Shown here: one piece after another, positions 52,058-60,734 of the stretch
How the letters are laid out: every line of letters starts with the position of its first letter
Numbering within the stretch: position 1 is the stretch's first letter
Translations under genes and position numbers: made by a program
Source: Vibrio sp. UBA2441
GTDB taxonomy: Bacteria; Pseudomonadota; Gammaproteobacteria; Enterobacterales; Vibrionaceae
Length of the DNA: 61,040 nt
Assembly (NCBI GenBank): GCA_002342685.1
Contig: DDQN01000041.1
Coordinates: forward strand, 1 to 61,040
Direction: 5' to 3'
Notes under the pieces: model-generated
Told to the model about the DNA's origin: nothing
The model's database searches: none
What the model saw: only the letters and a program-made list of their open reading frames with translations

Positions 52058-52838
52058 ATCTATTTTTTATCTCAGAAACGATTTTTTCGATTAACGATCT
52101 AGCGATAGTTCCCTCAGGTGCAACCTCTGGTAATTCATCAGGATTGAACCATTTGGCATCAGCGAGCTCCGTATAATCAATTTTGATTTCCCCTGAGTCA
52201 TAATCAGCAAGGTAACCAACCATCATGCTCGAAGGAAAAGCCCATGGCTGACTGCCAAAGTAACGAATGTTTTTAATATTTATTCCGGTTTCTTCTTTCA
52301 CTTCTCTGGCGACACACTGCTCCAAGGTTTCTCCAACCTCCATAAAACCTGCAATTACGGTATAGATACCGTTTTTATGTTTTGCATGCTGAGCAAGTAA
52401 TATCTGATTGTCTTTCCTAACGGCAACAATAATACATGGGTAGATACGAGGATAGTGGATACTTCGGCACTCTCCGCACTGCATGGCAATTTCATTGTGA
52501 TTTAAAAAATTCCGACCTCCACACTGAGGACAAAACCGGAGAGTCTGAATCATATGGCCATATTGCACGGCTTTACTGACTAATAAATATAATTCATTAG
52601 GAATGAGCAATAGTGCTCTCAAAGAAATGAGTTCTAGTTGTTGCTCTACGTCCGCTTCATTAATCCACATGACAGGAACACCGTCGAAACGGCCGACAGA
52701 AATTGCCTTTTCTTTTGGCAAACCAAACTCATCAGCATGCCCTTTGGGTATATCTCCATTAGGAATCCATACTTCACTGCCATTTACGACAACCCAATAT
52801 GCAACGCCTGATTTTTTGTTGTCACTTTTTTTTAACAT
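52056..52838 (-). CDS. nudC: NAD+ diphosphatase / RNA decapping hydrolase NudC
   Basis: Splits NAD(H) to NMN(H) and AMP, and removes NAD caps from RNA in E. coli. The 260 residues comprise an N-terminal domain, a zinc ribbon (CPQCGG and CGECRS near 110-130), and the catalytic Nudix domain with its box from GFMEVGETLEQ to REVKEETGI. The NudC signature SQPWxFPxS is present as SQPWAFPSS, with Ala in place of the usual Pro. It is near hemE and divergent from rsd, as in enterics. Confidence 0.93.
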   Translation of the reverse strand: MLKKSDNKKSGVAYWVVVNGSEVWIPNGDIPKGHADEFGLPKEKAISVGRFDGVPVMWINEADVEQQLELISLRALLLIPNELYLLVSKAVQYGHMIQTLRFCPQCGGRNFLNHNEIAMQCGECRSIHYPRIYPCIIVAVRKDNQILLAQHAKHKNGIYTVIAGFMEVGETLEQCVAREVKEETGINIKNIRYFGSQPWAFPSSMMVGYLADYDSGEIKIDYTELADAKWFNPDELPEVAPEGTIARSLIEKIVSEIKNR

Positions 52839-53027
52839 CCTTTGATCTCTTCACTTGAAGTTAAACTGATTTACTGGCAATCTAAAACCATACTAGAGCG
52901 AGTTACTGTCTGATTTCAACAGAATATTCTTTAGTACAAACAAAATAAAATTTGTAAACTGGACTCCTGGTTTTTCCAGGGAATTTGATTACTATCTATT
53001 GGTAATCTGATCATGAGGGACATGGTC

Positions 53028-53516
53028 ATGCTAAATAAATTCAAACAAGTACAAGAACAGTGGGGCGGCTCAAGTGACGTGATTGATCACTGGCTTGATA
53101 CACGCCAAATATTAATTGTAGAGTACTGCAGACTAGCGGCATTAAAGCCTAGTGCTACCGCTAAAAGCGTGGAGAAATTACCCTCACCTGATGAGCTGCA
53201 GGTTTTTTGCCAGCACATGGTTGATTATATTTCTGAAGGTCATTTCAAGATCTATGAAATGGTGATGGATAAATGGAAATCTACAGGATTTTCACCCACT
53301 GATGATATTAATCAGACCTATGGAAAAATCGTCTTAACAACCGATCCTTTGCTCAACTTTACCGACAAATATGCGAGCGTTAGTGTCGATGATCCATTAG
53401 AAGGTTTTGATAGCGATCTCTCTTTCATTGGCGAAATTGTAGAAACTCGGTTTGAAGTTGAAGATCAGCTGATTCAAATGATCGCAGATAGTTTGGCTGT
53501 TCCGCCGGGCGCTTAG
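53028..53516 (+). CDS. rsd: Anti-sigma-70 factor Rsd
   Basis: Binds RpoD (sigma 70) in stationary phase and helps sigma-factor switching. The 162-residue helical protein starts MLNKFKQVQEQWGGSSDVIDHWLDTRQ, as in the E. coli Rsd/AlgQ family, with the LPSPDELQVFCQHMVDYISEGHFKIYE helix. Three ATGs compete (53013, 53022, 53028); the third has AGGG at the right 8-nt distance and matches the family start. Its position next to nudC-hemE is conserved. Beyond it the conserved synteny ends. Confidence 0.93.
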   Translation: MLNKFKQVQEQWGGSSDVIDHWLDTRQILIVEYCRLAALKPSATAKSVEKLPSPDELQVFCQHMVDYISEGHFKIYEMVMDKWKSTGFSPTDDINQTYGKIVLTTDPLLNFTDKYASVSVDDPLEGFDSDLSFIGEIVETRFEVEDQLIQMIADSLAVPPGA

Positions 53517-53578
53517 CGCGGCACTAAACATAACAGATATAAACTTGTTAACATAAAGACAAAATTTATATCGTTGGT

Positions 53579-53743
53579 TCAAAATCTATGGGGTTCATTG
53601 CATCTAGTGCCCCATAAGTTTTTGCCGATTTGAATAGCATCACCGCCTAAGTATGGGTCTATCGGGCCAATGTAAATCATGTACCCTTCTTTTTGCTTTG
53701 TAATAGACTTAGTAGTTGTTAGAATGCTTTGAATAATCCACAT
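53579..53743 (-). CDS. Short ORF, 54 codons, unknown
   Basis: An open frame starting MWIIQSILTTTKSITKQKEG and continuing with YMIYIGPIDPYLGGDAIQIG to a TGA at 53579. It lies 13 bp after the 173-residue gene on the same strand. The amino-acid composition is protein-like, with a Gly/Pro/Tyr-rich middle (YIGPIDPYLGG). No good ribosome-binding site precedes the first ATG. It may be a small protein, a remnant of a longer gene, or chance. No family was recognised. Confidence 0.3.
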   Translation of the reverse strand: MWIIQSILTTTKSITKQKEGYMIYIGPIDPYLGGDAIQIGKNLWGTRCNEPHRF

Positions 53744-53756
53744 ATATATTAAGTGT

Positions 53757-54278
53757 TCATATAGATAATGTTTTACCCATAATTCTAATTTCTTTAATTG
53801 AGTCCGTATTCAGCTCAAAATAAAACTTTTGCTTTTTTCCGGCATTACTAGGGACGGTAACATCACTTATATTTTTAGCTGTCGCCAAAAGGTTAGTCGC
53901 ATAACCGCTAGCATCTATGGCAATAATATTTTCAGACTCTTTTAAATTAACTAGCCTAACTGGTCTGTTATTTTTGTTATTAAAACCTAATTCAACGTAG
54001 GAAATGGAGTTATTGTCTTTATTTACATTAATAACATTTACAACGAGGTACTTTTCAAGATCCTCTACGTTATTAACAATTATAGCGCCATCCTGGCTCA
54101 AACCAGTTTTTCGCCCATCATCTATCCCTTCATCAATCCCTTCAAGTAAGTCCTTTCCAAATTTAACTATGCCTGATACTACCGACTTAGTCGTCTCTGC
54201 AACGGAGCCATCCTTTACTTCCTCTGATTCTTTTGCCTGAGAAGTAATAGGCATTAAGAACATTATATTTTTACTCAA
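53757..54278 (-). CDS. Hypothetical protein, possibly exported
   Basis: A 173-residue protein of unknown function. The TTG at 54278 overlaps the stop codon of the upstream membrane-protein gene by eight bases and has AGGA nine bases before it, so translation is coupled and the TTG start is favoured. The next ATG (54263) has no ribosome-binding site. The N terminus IMFLMPITSQA is a short hydrophobic stretch that could be a minimal signal peptide. A Gly/Asp-rich amphipathic stretch (LLEGIDEGIDDGRKTGLSQDG) and a beta-rich C-terminal domain (GKKQKFYFELNTDSIKEIRI) follow. No family was recognised. Confidence 0.6.
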   Translation of the reverse strand: MSKNIMFLMPITSQAKESEEVKDGSVAETTKSVVSGIVKFGKDLLEGIDEGIDDGRKTGLSQDGAIIVNNVEDLEKYLVVNVINVNKDNNSISYVELGFNNKNNRPVRLVNLKESENIIAIDASGYATNLLATAKNISDVTVPSNAGKKQKFYFELNTDSIKEIRIMGKTLSI

Positions 54279-55800
54279 CGCGATTTATCCTAGCAAAAAA
54301 CATCAATAGTGCACCAATTAATGTTATCGACATTGAAAATAAAATCAGGCACTTCAATTGTAAAAAATATCCGTATTGATAGAACCTGTATGTAGATATT
54401 ACCTGACCATTTTCATATAAATTAGCATTATGTTCATTGAAAAAATAAACACCATTTAATTTCATAATATTTTCATTTTTGATCGAATATTCAACTAGAA
54501 TATCTCGTATATATCGACCCTCTTTTTTTATATTATCATTTGATTTTTCTGGGATCATAAAGTTATGAATAGAAGACAAATCAGCATAACTTAAGATAGG
54601 GTATTCGCTGTTAATTTCAATTAAGTTGTATATAGGCTTAAATAATTTTTTGGCTTTACTTATTAAAGCGTTATGCGCATCTAATACGAGAGAGCTAATT
54701 ATTAGTTCAAGATTTTTACCGTTAACACATGCATTAATGACTATATCATTCAATATTACTGGTCTATATAATGAGCCTCGCCTAGATAGAAATGCCATAA
54801 GTCGATCAGGATCAGTACTCTCTAGTTCTCTTCTAAAGTCAAATGCGGATCGTTTTTTTACATAGTTCCAGTTTGAATCATCGATCGAAAATGGCTGACC
54901 TGAAGCATACCTAACCAATGCACTCAGCTCCGCTCCAAAGCTCTCCCATTGTTCGATTAGTTCGAGGACTTGAGCATTTTTCAACGACTTTAACGGTATA
55001 AAATCATTTCCAACTTGTGTTTTTTGAACCAATAAATGATTAAATTTAACTAATGAGCCTCGTTGAATAGCTAATGTATCATCGGCTTTTTCTATCAACA
55101 TAGGTCCATTAATGACGTGCTTTATCATCTGCGGAAGAATATCTCTATTACCCTCAGCCAGTATTGCCGTAAATATAACTCCCATAATGAACAAAATAAC
55201 ACCACGCCAATAAAGAGACATAACGTTTTTTATAGGCCTCCTTTTAAGTTGTTCACTCAACGAGTATGACTGACTAACCGATTGAATAGAAACTAACTTA
55301 CCCGTTACTTTGGAGCTAGGAGGATTCAAAAAAAATTCGATATCTCCATCTATTTCGCCAACTTGTTTAAGTTGAGGGAAAATTTTTCGGGGCACTCGAA
55401 ACCAGATTTTACTTTCTTTCAGACGGCAATATTTTCGCCCCATCATCCCTTTAGAAGGCATTATTTCTAAAGTTGCAGCTTCTACTCGACAAATGTCTTT
55501 CGATTTATCTCTATTTTTAATAGATAACATAGGTAAACAAAATGCGAGAAGTAATAAAAAACCGCCGACACTAAGAAACCAAATTGTGGGCATAAGCATT
55601 GGTTGCTCCACATTAGCCACTGCGATATAACCTAGCAGTAAGGCTGGTATAATGAGCAATGAGCTCCAGCCAGCTTTCCCATATAAATATTTTCTTTCGT
55701 TGGGTAATGCACTCCGAAAAGTACGAGAGTTAAAGCTAACCGTTTCTGATAGTGTTTCGGTGCTTAATTGGGCACCATTACTCTCAATTATTTCTTTCAT
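54271..55800 (-). CDS. Four-helix membrane protein, unknown
   Basis: A 509-residue inner-membrane protein. A cytosolic N-terminal tail (1-43) is followed by two helices (about 44-63 and 70-92), then a basic cytosolic domain (about 93-197, MGRKYCRLKESKIWFRVPRKIF). A third helix (about 200-217), a large periplasmic domain (about 218-477) and a C-terminal helix (478-500) complete it. This order resembles the second half of IgaA/YrfF, the Rcs phosphorelay brake, but no residue-level similarity was confirmed. AT content is very high (only 16 G/C in 54481-54540). The start at 55800 has GGATGG upstream; the ATG at 55809 lacks spacing. Confidence 0.65.
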   Translation of the reverse strand: MKEIIESNGAQLSTETLSETVSFNSRTFRSALPNERKYLYGKAGWSSLLIIPALLLGYIAVANVEQPMLMPTIWFLSVGGFLLLLAFCLPMLSIKNRDKSKDICRVEAATLEIMPSKGMMGRKYCRLKESKIWFRVPRKIFPQLKQVGEIDGDIEFFLNPPSSKVTGKLVSIQSVSQSYSLSEQLKRRPIKNVMSLYWRGVILFIMGVIFTAILAEGNRDILPQMIKHVINGPMLIEKADDTLAIQRGSLVKFNHLLVQKTQVGNDFIPLKSLKNAQVLELIEQWESFGAELSALVRYASGQPFSIDDSNWNYVKKRSAFDFRRELESTDPDRLMAFLSRRGSLYRPVILNDIVINACVNGKNLELIISSLVLDAHNALISKAKKLFKPIYNLIEINSEYPILSYADLSSIHNFMIPEKSNDNIKKEGRYIRDILVEYSIKNENIMKLNGVYFFNEHNANLYENGQVISTYRFYQYGYFLQLKCLILFSMSITLIGALLMFFARINRVE

Positions 55801-55881
55801 ACTTACCATCCACTAGGTTTATTTGAATAACGTTACACCATGCTCCTAATTCCTAAGCTATGAGCATCTATTTTTATAAAT

Positions 55882-56823
55882 TTATTGATAATTAAAGGTG
55901 TCTATATTATTTAATAACCGTTCAATTTTTTCATAATTCGTAACTCGAACAGCATTAAACTGGAAAGCAAACTTCTGCTCCCCAATTAACTCTTTAATTG
56001 CCTGAACATGCTCTTTTTTATTAGCATTAATACCAGCCCCTGCTTTTAAAAGTAGAGCCACTGCTTCAACCTTTCCTTCCATCGCTGCAGCAGAAATAGC
56101 AGTCATACTCCAATTTTTTTCCACATTCGCTACGGCATCAATTTCTGCCCCGGCTTTAATAAGCACCTTCATTATCTCTGTATTACCTTTTGCCGCTGCA
56201 TTTATTAATGCAGTAGTATGTTGTTGCCCTCTTAGTTCAATGTCGGCACCTGAACGAATGAGTGCTTCAACACCCGATAAATTTCCTTGTTTTACCAACA
56301 TATGCAAGGGAGCATCACCAGTACTGTTTCGAATCGTTGTATCACTTCCCGCTTTTGCTAAAAGCTCGATAATACTTGCATCTACAGGTGCAACCAGATC
56401 ATCGCAGGCTAAGAGTAATAAAGAGCTTTGTCTTTCCCCTATTTCATTAACACGGCTGCCTGCATTAATGAATAATTTGGCTAACTCTGAATTGCGAGTG
56501 GCAATAACAACTTGTAGTGGCGTATGGTCATAGCCATCTCTAGCTTCAATATCAGCACCCGCAGAAATAAGGAGGTTAATAACATCTGGTTTTCCGCCAA
56601 ACACCGCTGAGTGGAGTAATGTTTCATTGTGTTCACCTCTGATTTTATTTATATCTAAATCTGAAATAACCGCTTTAAGAGTTTCTATATTCCCGTCAAA
56701 CGCAGCATTTAGCGCAACGACATGTACTTCATTGTTTACTAGGTCACTTTCCTGAGAGCGACAAGGAAAGCTACTCCCCAGAATTAAAAATGACAAAATA
56801 TAAATAAGAATAACGTTATTCAT
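55882..56823 (-). CDS. Exported ankyrin-repeat protein
   Basis: A 313-residue protein with an N-terminal signal peptide (VILIYILSFLILGSSF) and about seven ankyrin repeats from residue 35 to 285, each of 30-33 residues. Clear units include NETLLHSAVFGGKPDVINLLISAGADIE, TPLQVVIATRNSELAKLFINAG, DAPLHMLVKQGNLSGVEALIRSGADIE and TALINAAAKGNTEIMKVLIKAGAEID. Ankyrin repeats bind proteins; the partner is unknown. Cys21 after SFP is not a good lipobox, so the product is probably periplasmic. It starts 14 bp after the sortase gene and is likely in its operon. Confidence 0.85.
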   Translation of the reverse strand: MNNVILIYILSFLILGSSFPCRSQESDLVNNEVHVVALNAAFDGNIETLKAVISDLDINKIRGEHNETLLHSAVFGGKPDVINLLISAGADIEARDGYDHTPLQVVIATRNSELAKLFINAGSRVNEIGERQSSLLLLACDDLVAPVDASIIELLAKAGSDTTIRNSTGDAPLHMLVKQGNLSGVEALIRSGADIELRGQQHTTALINAAAKGNTEIMKVLIKAGAEIDAVANVEKNWSMTAISAAAMEGKVEAVALLLKAGAGINANKKEHVQAIKELIGEQKFAFQFNAVRVTNYEKIERLLNNIDTFNYQ

Positions 56824-56837
56824 TTAATAATGATTCC

Positions 56838-57452
56838 CTAGTTATTTAGTTCCTGCTTCTTGATTGCCGTAATAACTAACCGTTGTGTACTTTGCCGACG
56901 ATTTGTGTCAAAGGGATAACAGGTAATGAGAATAAGCTGTTGCTCACCACTGGACTTATCAATCAACATCCGACCTTCTCGAATATCAAATATATCAATC
57001 GATGCAACAATAAAGTCCCTACTTTTCAGTCGTTCGTTTGTAAGTAAACTTAACTTAAGTTCATCACCGATTTTCAGGTAATCTAATTGTTTAAAGTGCG
57101 TATCATTATGTGCAGAAATAATATAGGTTTTGTCATCACTCACACCGTTAAATCCTGGAGCAAAAGCCAACGCTTGTCCCGAGTCTGTATTGGCAACGAT
57201 TATTGACTTTCCCAGCGAGGGAAGTTCTAGTTCAGCAACCGGATACATATCTGCCCAAGGCCATGGTTTTATGCCAGTAACTTGTTGCAGTTTTTCTTCT
57301 TGCCACGCTTTATTCATAAAGAACTGAGCCAGACTCGCTTTGCCTTGCATATAGAGCAATTGAGAAACGACAATGCAAAGCAACAGCAGAGATAAAATGA
57401 AGCTAACAAATAGTCCTTTTGACCACAAACTCGTTGGACTTATTTTTGTCAT
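56838..57452 (-). CDS. Class GN sortase
   Basis: A 204-residue sortase of the type found in marine Proteobacteria. It has an N-terminal membrane anchor (about 13-33) and a periplasmic catalytic domain. The catalytic residues appear as His115 in SAHNDTHF, Cys178 in LITCYPFD and Arg191 in STQRLVITAI. The N-terminal KPWPWADMYPVAELELPSL is typical of this class. Such sortases usually act on one dedicated target encoded next door, which here is the VIT/VWA protein 21 bp upstream. The transpeptidation acceptor in these Gram-negative cells is not known. Confidence 0.88.
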   Translation of the reverse strand: MTKISPTSLWSKGLFVSFILSLLLLCIVVSQLLYMQGKASLAQFFMNKAWQEEKLQQVTGIKPWPWADMYPVAELELPSLGKSIIVANTDSGQALAFAPGFNGVSDDKTYIISAHNDTHFKQLDYLKIGDELKLSLLTNERLKSRDFIVASIDIFDIREGRMLIDKSSGEQQLILITCYPFDTNRRQSTQRLVITAIKKQELNN

Positions 57453-57473
57453 CGGCTGATGCCTTTTTATAAC

Positions 57474-59615
57474 CTAACCATTACGCTGATTTACTCGAAC
57501 GATATAATAAGCAACACCAAGTAACACGCTTAATAGCAACAAATACCACGCCGCTGTCATTCTATTATTAATGCCTAAAGAGGTATTCGCTATTGGTACT
57601 GTTTTTAGCACCTGAGAGCCTTTAGGCACTAAATTTTCAATTTTTTGACTCGCTAATTGTTCCTCGACTGGGCGTGATTGTTTTTGTTCAATAGCAATAA
57701 AGCTGGTATATGGCGACATAATTTGATGATGAAGCGATAGGGATAAAATAGCCTGTTTAATCGCTTCCTGCTCCTCAACACCTACGCGACGATAATTGTT
57801 CTCTAATTCTCTTACTTTTGCTCGAGCCCATAATTTATCTATACCACTATCCTCACCTTTACGGGTTAAATTAACCGACTGTTGCCAAGACTGTTTGGCA
57901 AGTTGCCCTTTTACTGTCCATTGTTCTGTTGAAGCAACGTCATCCTTTACCCAGCGAGCAGTAACCAATAATGGCTGCCCCTCATAAAGGTCTGGTATTT
58001 TTTTAGGATAGAATTCAACCTGTTCAGAAGGCCAATCAAGGGCAATATTTTGCATCATCGGACGACTTATATCGTTAAATAATTCAGACATCTGTTGATT
58101 AACTTGGTTAATATCGCTGATATAACGATAAGTTCCTCTTCCTGCTTTGGCCGCTTCAGACATAAAATAGCTGTTAGGAGCAGAACCGATACCGATGGTA
58201 TGTAAACGCGTATCCAGGAGGGAATCTTCAATTAAATTAAACAATGATTCTTCATTGCTTACAGAACCGTCGGTGATAAAAATAACCTGCCTTAACCGGT
58301 TCTCTTCACTTCTGATATTTAGCGCTATAGATAACGCCTCTTCCATTTCTGTTCCACCATGCGCCTGTAAATTTTCTACCCAATAAATCGCGCTATCTAT
58401 GACTTGCGGAGTAACAGGCAGACTTTGAGAAGACATTTGGGTAGCGTGAGTATCAAACTCGATAATATTAAACGTATCGCCAGTACGAAGTGTAGATAAA
58501 CCGTATTGAAGCGCCCGTTTCGCTTGACGCATACTTGTGCCGCCCATAGAGCCAGAGGTATCAATAATGTAGATCACTTCTTTGGCAATAGATTTCACTT
58601 GTTTATTGCTTGGCGGCATCAACATGAAATATCCATAGTCATATTGTTCATCTTGAGTTTTAAAAAAGGCCGCTTGTGGGATATCCGATGTTTTGGGCTT
58701 CCAACGTAAAACAAAATCTGCATCTAAACGTAAGCGTTGACCATACTCTGGAATCAAACTGATTGAGTAGCTTTGACTGTCTTTCTTTTTCTGTATTATT
58801 TTGTGATTATCACTCGAAATATCAGCTAGAGGCAACCCAACAGATAAGGCAACGTCAATATTAACAAGCTGATGTTGAGAGTTCGTAATATTGGGGTTTG
58901 TAGTGGTAACTTGGGATACAGCAGCTACATTGAGTATTATGGGATTATGGGATGCCCAACCAAGGTTGTTATCAAACTCTATGTCCTTCCCTTTAAGATT
59001 GTTTTCATGTGCATTGTTACTTATAGAAGAAGGTGTAAATCTAGGAGTAATAGTTAATGGCAAACGTAATGAAAATTCATTATCAGTGAACGTTATTGGT
59101 TGTAAAATTTTTATCTTAACTTTAATGGTTTCACCTGGTGCAATGTTAGCCACTTTGCTAGTAAACATATTTGGCCGTTTTTGGCTTAATAGGCTAGTCT
59201 TTTTTCCAGCCTTTTTTGCTTGTTGGTAAAGTTTCTTCGCTTGCTTTTTTTCACGAATTTCACCTACAATCTTTCTCTCTCCAATCTCCATTTCCATACC
59301 GTCAACAACGGCCTTCTCAGATAACGGAAACAAATACAATGCCTCTACCCAATCTTCAGATGTATTACTGAAAGACTGAGTTAATACTATTCTGGCTAAC
59401 ATGCCTGTCACATCAACTTGAAAATCACTTTGTTGACTCAATTGAAACTGATAACCGTTTGTCGTTTTAAAAAACAGACTGCCCGATTCAATATCATCAT
59501 AAGGTAACTGAACAAAAGTTGCAGGCTCATTATCAAAAGTCGTAGATGCATTAACTTGCCACACAGTACTTACAAACAAGGTAACCAAGATAATGATTGA
59601 TTTAAACTGATTCAT
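57474..59615 (-). CDS. Marine sortase target protein with VIT and VWA domains
   Basis: A 713-residue exported protein. Signal peptide (1-24); VIT domain (about 35-170) with LTQSFSNTSEDWVEALYLFPL and REKKQAKKLYQQAKKAGKK; VWA domain (about 350-520) with an intact metal-ion site, DTSGSMG, GGTEME and ITDGS; a beta-rich region; then a C-terminal membrane segment (about 686-706) and a basic tail (VRVNQRNG). This is the layout of the dedicated target of class GN sortases. The region before the membrane segment reads VPIANTSLG, lacking the usual LPxT Pro. The start has GGAG 10 bases upstream. Confidence 0.85.
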   Translation of the reverse strand: MNQFKSIIILVTLFVSTVWQVNASTTFDNEPATFVQLPYDDIESGSLFFKTTNGYQFQLSQQSDFQVDVTGMLARIVLTQSFSNTSEDWVEALYLFPLSEKAVVDGMEMEIGERKIVGEIREKKQAKKLYQQAKKAGKKTSLLSQKRPNMFTSKVANIAPGETIKVKIKILQPITFTDNEFSLRLPLTITPRFTPSSISNNAHENNLKGKDIEFDNNLGWASHNPIILNVAAVSQVTTTNPNITNSQHQLVNIDVALSVGLPLADISSDNHKIIQKKKDSQSYSISLIPEYGQRLRLDADFVLRWKPKTSDIPQAAFFKTQDEQYDYGYFMLMPPSNKQVKSIAKEVIYIIDTSGSMGGTSMRQAKRALQYGLSTLRTGDTFNIIEFDTHATQMSSQSLPVTPQVIDSAIYWVENLQAHGGTEMEEALSIALNIRSEENRLRQVIFITDGSVSNEESLFNLIEDSLLDTRLHTIGIGSAPNSYFMSEAAKAGRGTYRYISDINQVNQQMSELFNDISRPMMQNIALDWPSEQVEFYPKKIPDLYEGQPLLVTARWVKDDVASTEQWTVKGQLAKQSWQQSVNLTRKGEDSGIDKLWARAKVRELENNYRRVGVEEQEAIKQAILSLSLHHQIMSPYTSFIAIEQKQSRPVEEQLASQKIENLVPKGSQVLKTVPIANTSLGINNRMTAAWYLLLLSVLLGVAYYIVRVNQRNG

Positions 59616-59696
59616 GATTTACTCACTCCACATGAGTTTTACAAGAAAACCTATTTTATCAACTTTCAATAAAACAGATTTTCTTATCAGATATAA

Positions 59697-60152
59697 CTAC
59701 TTTACATTGACCGTTAACTGTTGAAGCTCTTGAATATCTAGTTCATCTTCGTAGAAAAACTTCACCTCCCAAACTCCTTCACGATTAAATACTTGCTTAA
59801 AATTATCGCGATAACGCAATGTACGAGGTAATGTTCTCTCCCTTGTATTTCGCGTAATACCTTTGTTATTTACTTGAACTAATACCATACTGCCTTTTTC
59901 ATTAGGCACAAGGTACTGCACCCAGATATTAACAGGCTGATCTTTAGGCACTGCGTTAATATCTATCACACCTATACATTGGTTTTTTTCAATTTTTTCA
60001 CAGACTTTATAGTCAACAATAACAGGCGCTACATTATCGGCATCATAATAGTAGTCCAGTACTTGTTTGACAGTGTCTTTACTTGGAGGTGTTGCCGCAA
60101 AAATAGGGAGTGAAAAAAGCAGGGTACTCGTTAATAACAATGTAAATTTCAT
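59697..60152 (-). CDS. Small exported protein, unknown
   Basis: A 151-residue periplasmic protein. The ATG at 60152 has AAGG eight bases upstream and opens with a clear signal peptide (KFTLLLTSTLLFSLPIFAA, cleaved before TPPSKD). The mature part is a small beta-rich domain with two cysteines (YKVCEKIEKNQCIGV) that could form a disulfide, and WVQYLVPNEKGSMVLVQVNN. The longest frame begins at 60278, but that extension overlaps the next gene and has no ribosome-binding site. It lies 81 bp upstream of the sortase target. No family was recognised. Confidence 0.75.
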   Translation of the reverse strand: MKFTLLLTSTLLFSLPIFAATPPSKDTVKQVLDYYYDADNVAPVIVDYKVCEKIEKNQCIGVIDINAVPKDQPVNIWVQYLVPNEKGSMVLVQVNNKGITRNTRERTLPRTLRYRDNFKQVFNREGVWEVKFFYEDELDIQELQQLTVNVK

Positions 60153-60252
60153 AATTGAACCTTGAAGTACATATACAAAGGAAGGTAACCAGTGTCGGAT
60201 ATATAAGGAACAATTGACATAACATCCTTTCATAAAACCTAAGGCCCATATG

Positions 60253-60675
60253 CTAAATGATATTGTTGTTGGAACCACGAAGAAGATGAGTGATTAAGTA
60301 AAGGAAAGATAATATAACCGCACACACAATACTGAGGTAAAAACCGGTAAATAATGTCAGTAAATATGCCTCAACTATCGGCGGAGCAGTCAGACCAAGC
60401 ACCTCCTCGACGGTAAAAACAGCTGCCATTCCCACAAAAACATCCATACCAGTAAATTGCAATGGTATTCTAATACAGGTACTTATGGTCAGTTTTTTAC
60501 TAAGCGTAATGTATCCCCGCTTAATTAGATAGAAGTCCAATATGATATACAAAATTGTCCAAGTAAAAATACCCGACACCATTCCAATCAAATCGTACCT
60601 TTCTTCAACCGCAATGAGAAAACCGAATGTGGCATTAGCTGCAACAATGATTACCCACTTAATTATTCTATTCAT
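60253..60675 (-). CDS. Small membrane protein, unknown
   Basis: A 140-residue inner-membrane protein with four hydrophobic helices (about 5-22, 30-50, 73-95 and 100-128). A basic loop YLIKRGYITLSKKL joins the second and third helices, consistent with a cytosolic loop. No catalytic motif is visible and no family was recognised. It may be cotranscribed with the PsbP/DcrB-like gene (59 bp upstream) and the small exported protein (100 bp downstream). Confidence 0.7.
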   Translation of the reverse strand: MNRIIKWVIIVAANATFGFLIAVEERYDLIGMVSGIFTWTILYIILDFYLIKRGYITLSKKLTISTCIRIPLQFTGMDVFVGMAAVFTVEEVLGLTAPPIVEAYLLTLFTGFYLSIVCAVILSFLYLITHLLRGSNNNII

Positions 60676-60734
60676 ATTAACTCCACTGAATTATATTTTG
60701 CAGACCAATCCATTGAGTAAGTAAAGCAAACTAA

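Noticed and set aside
52839..53027. Small RNA between nudC and rsd
   Set aside because: The hairpin CTGG/CCAG has no T-run after it and the gap is well explained by two divergent promoters.
60153..60278. 42-codon N-terminal extension of the small exported protein
   Set aside because: It would bury the signal peptide inside the protein and overlap the next gene. The ATG at 60152 has a good ribosome-binding site.
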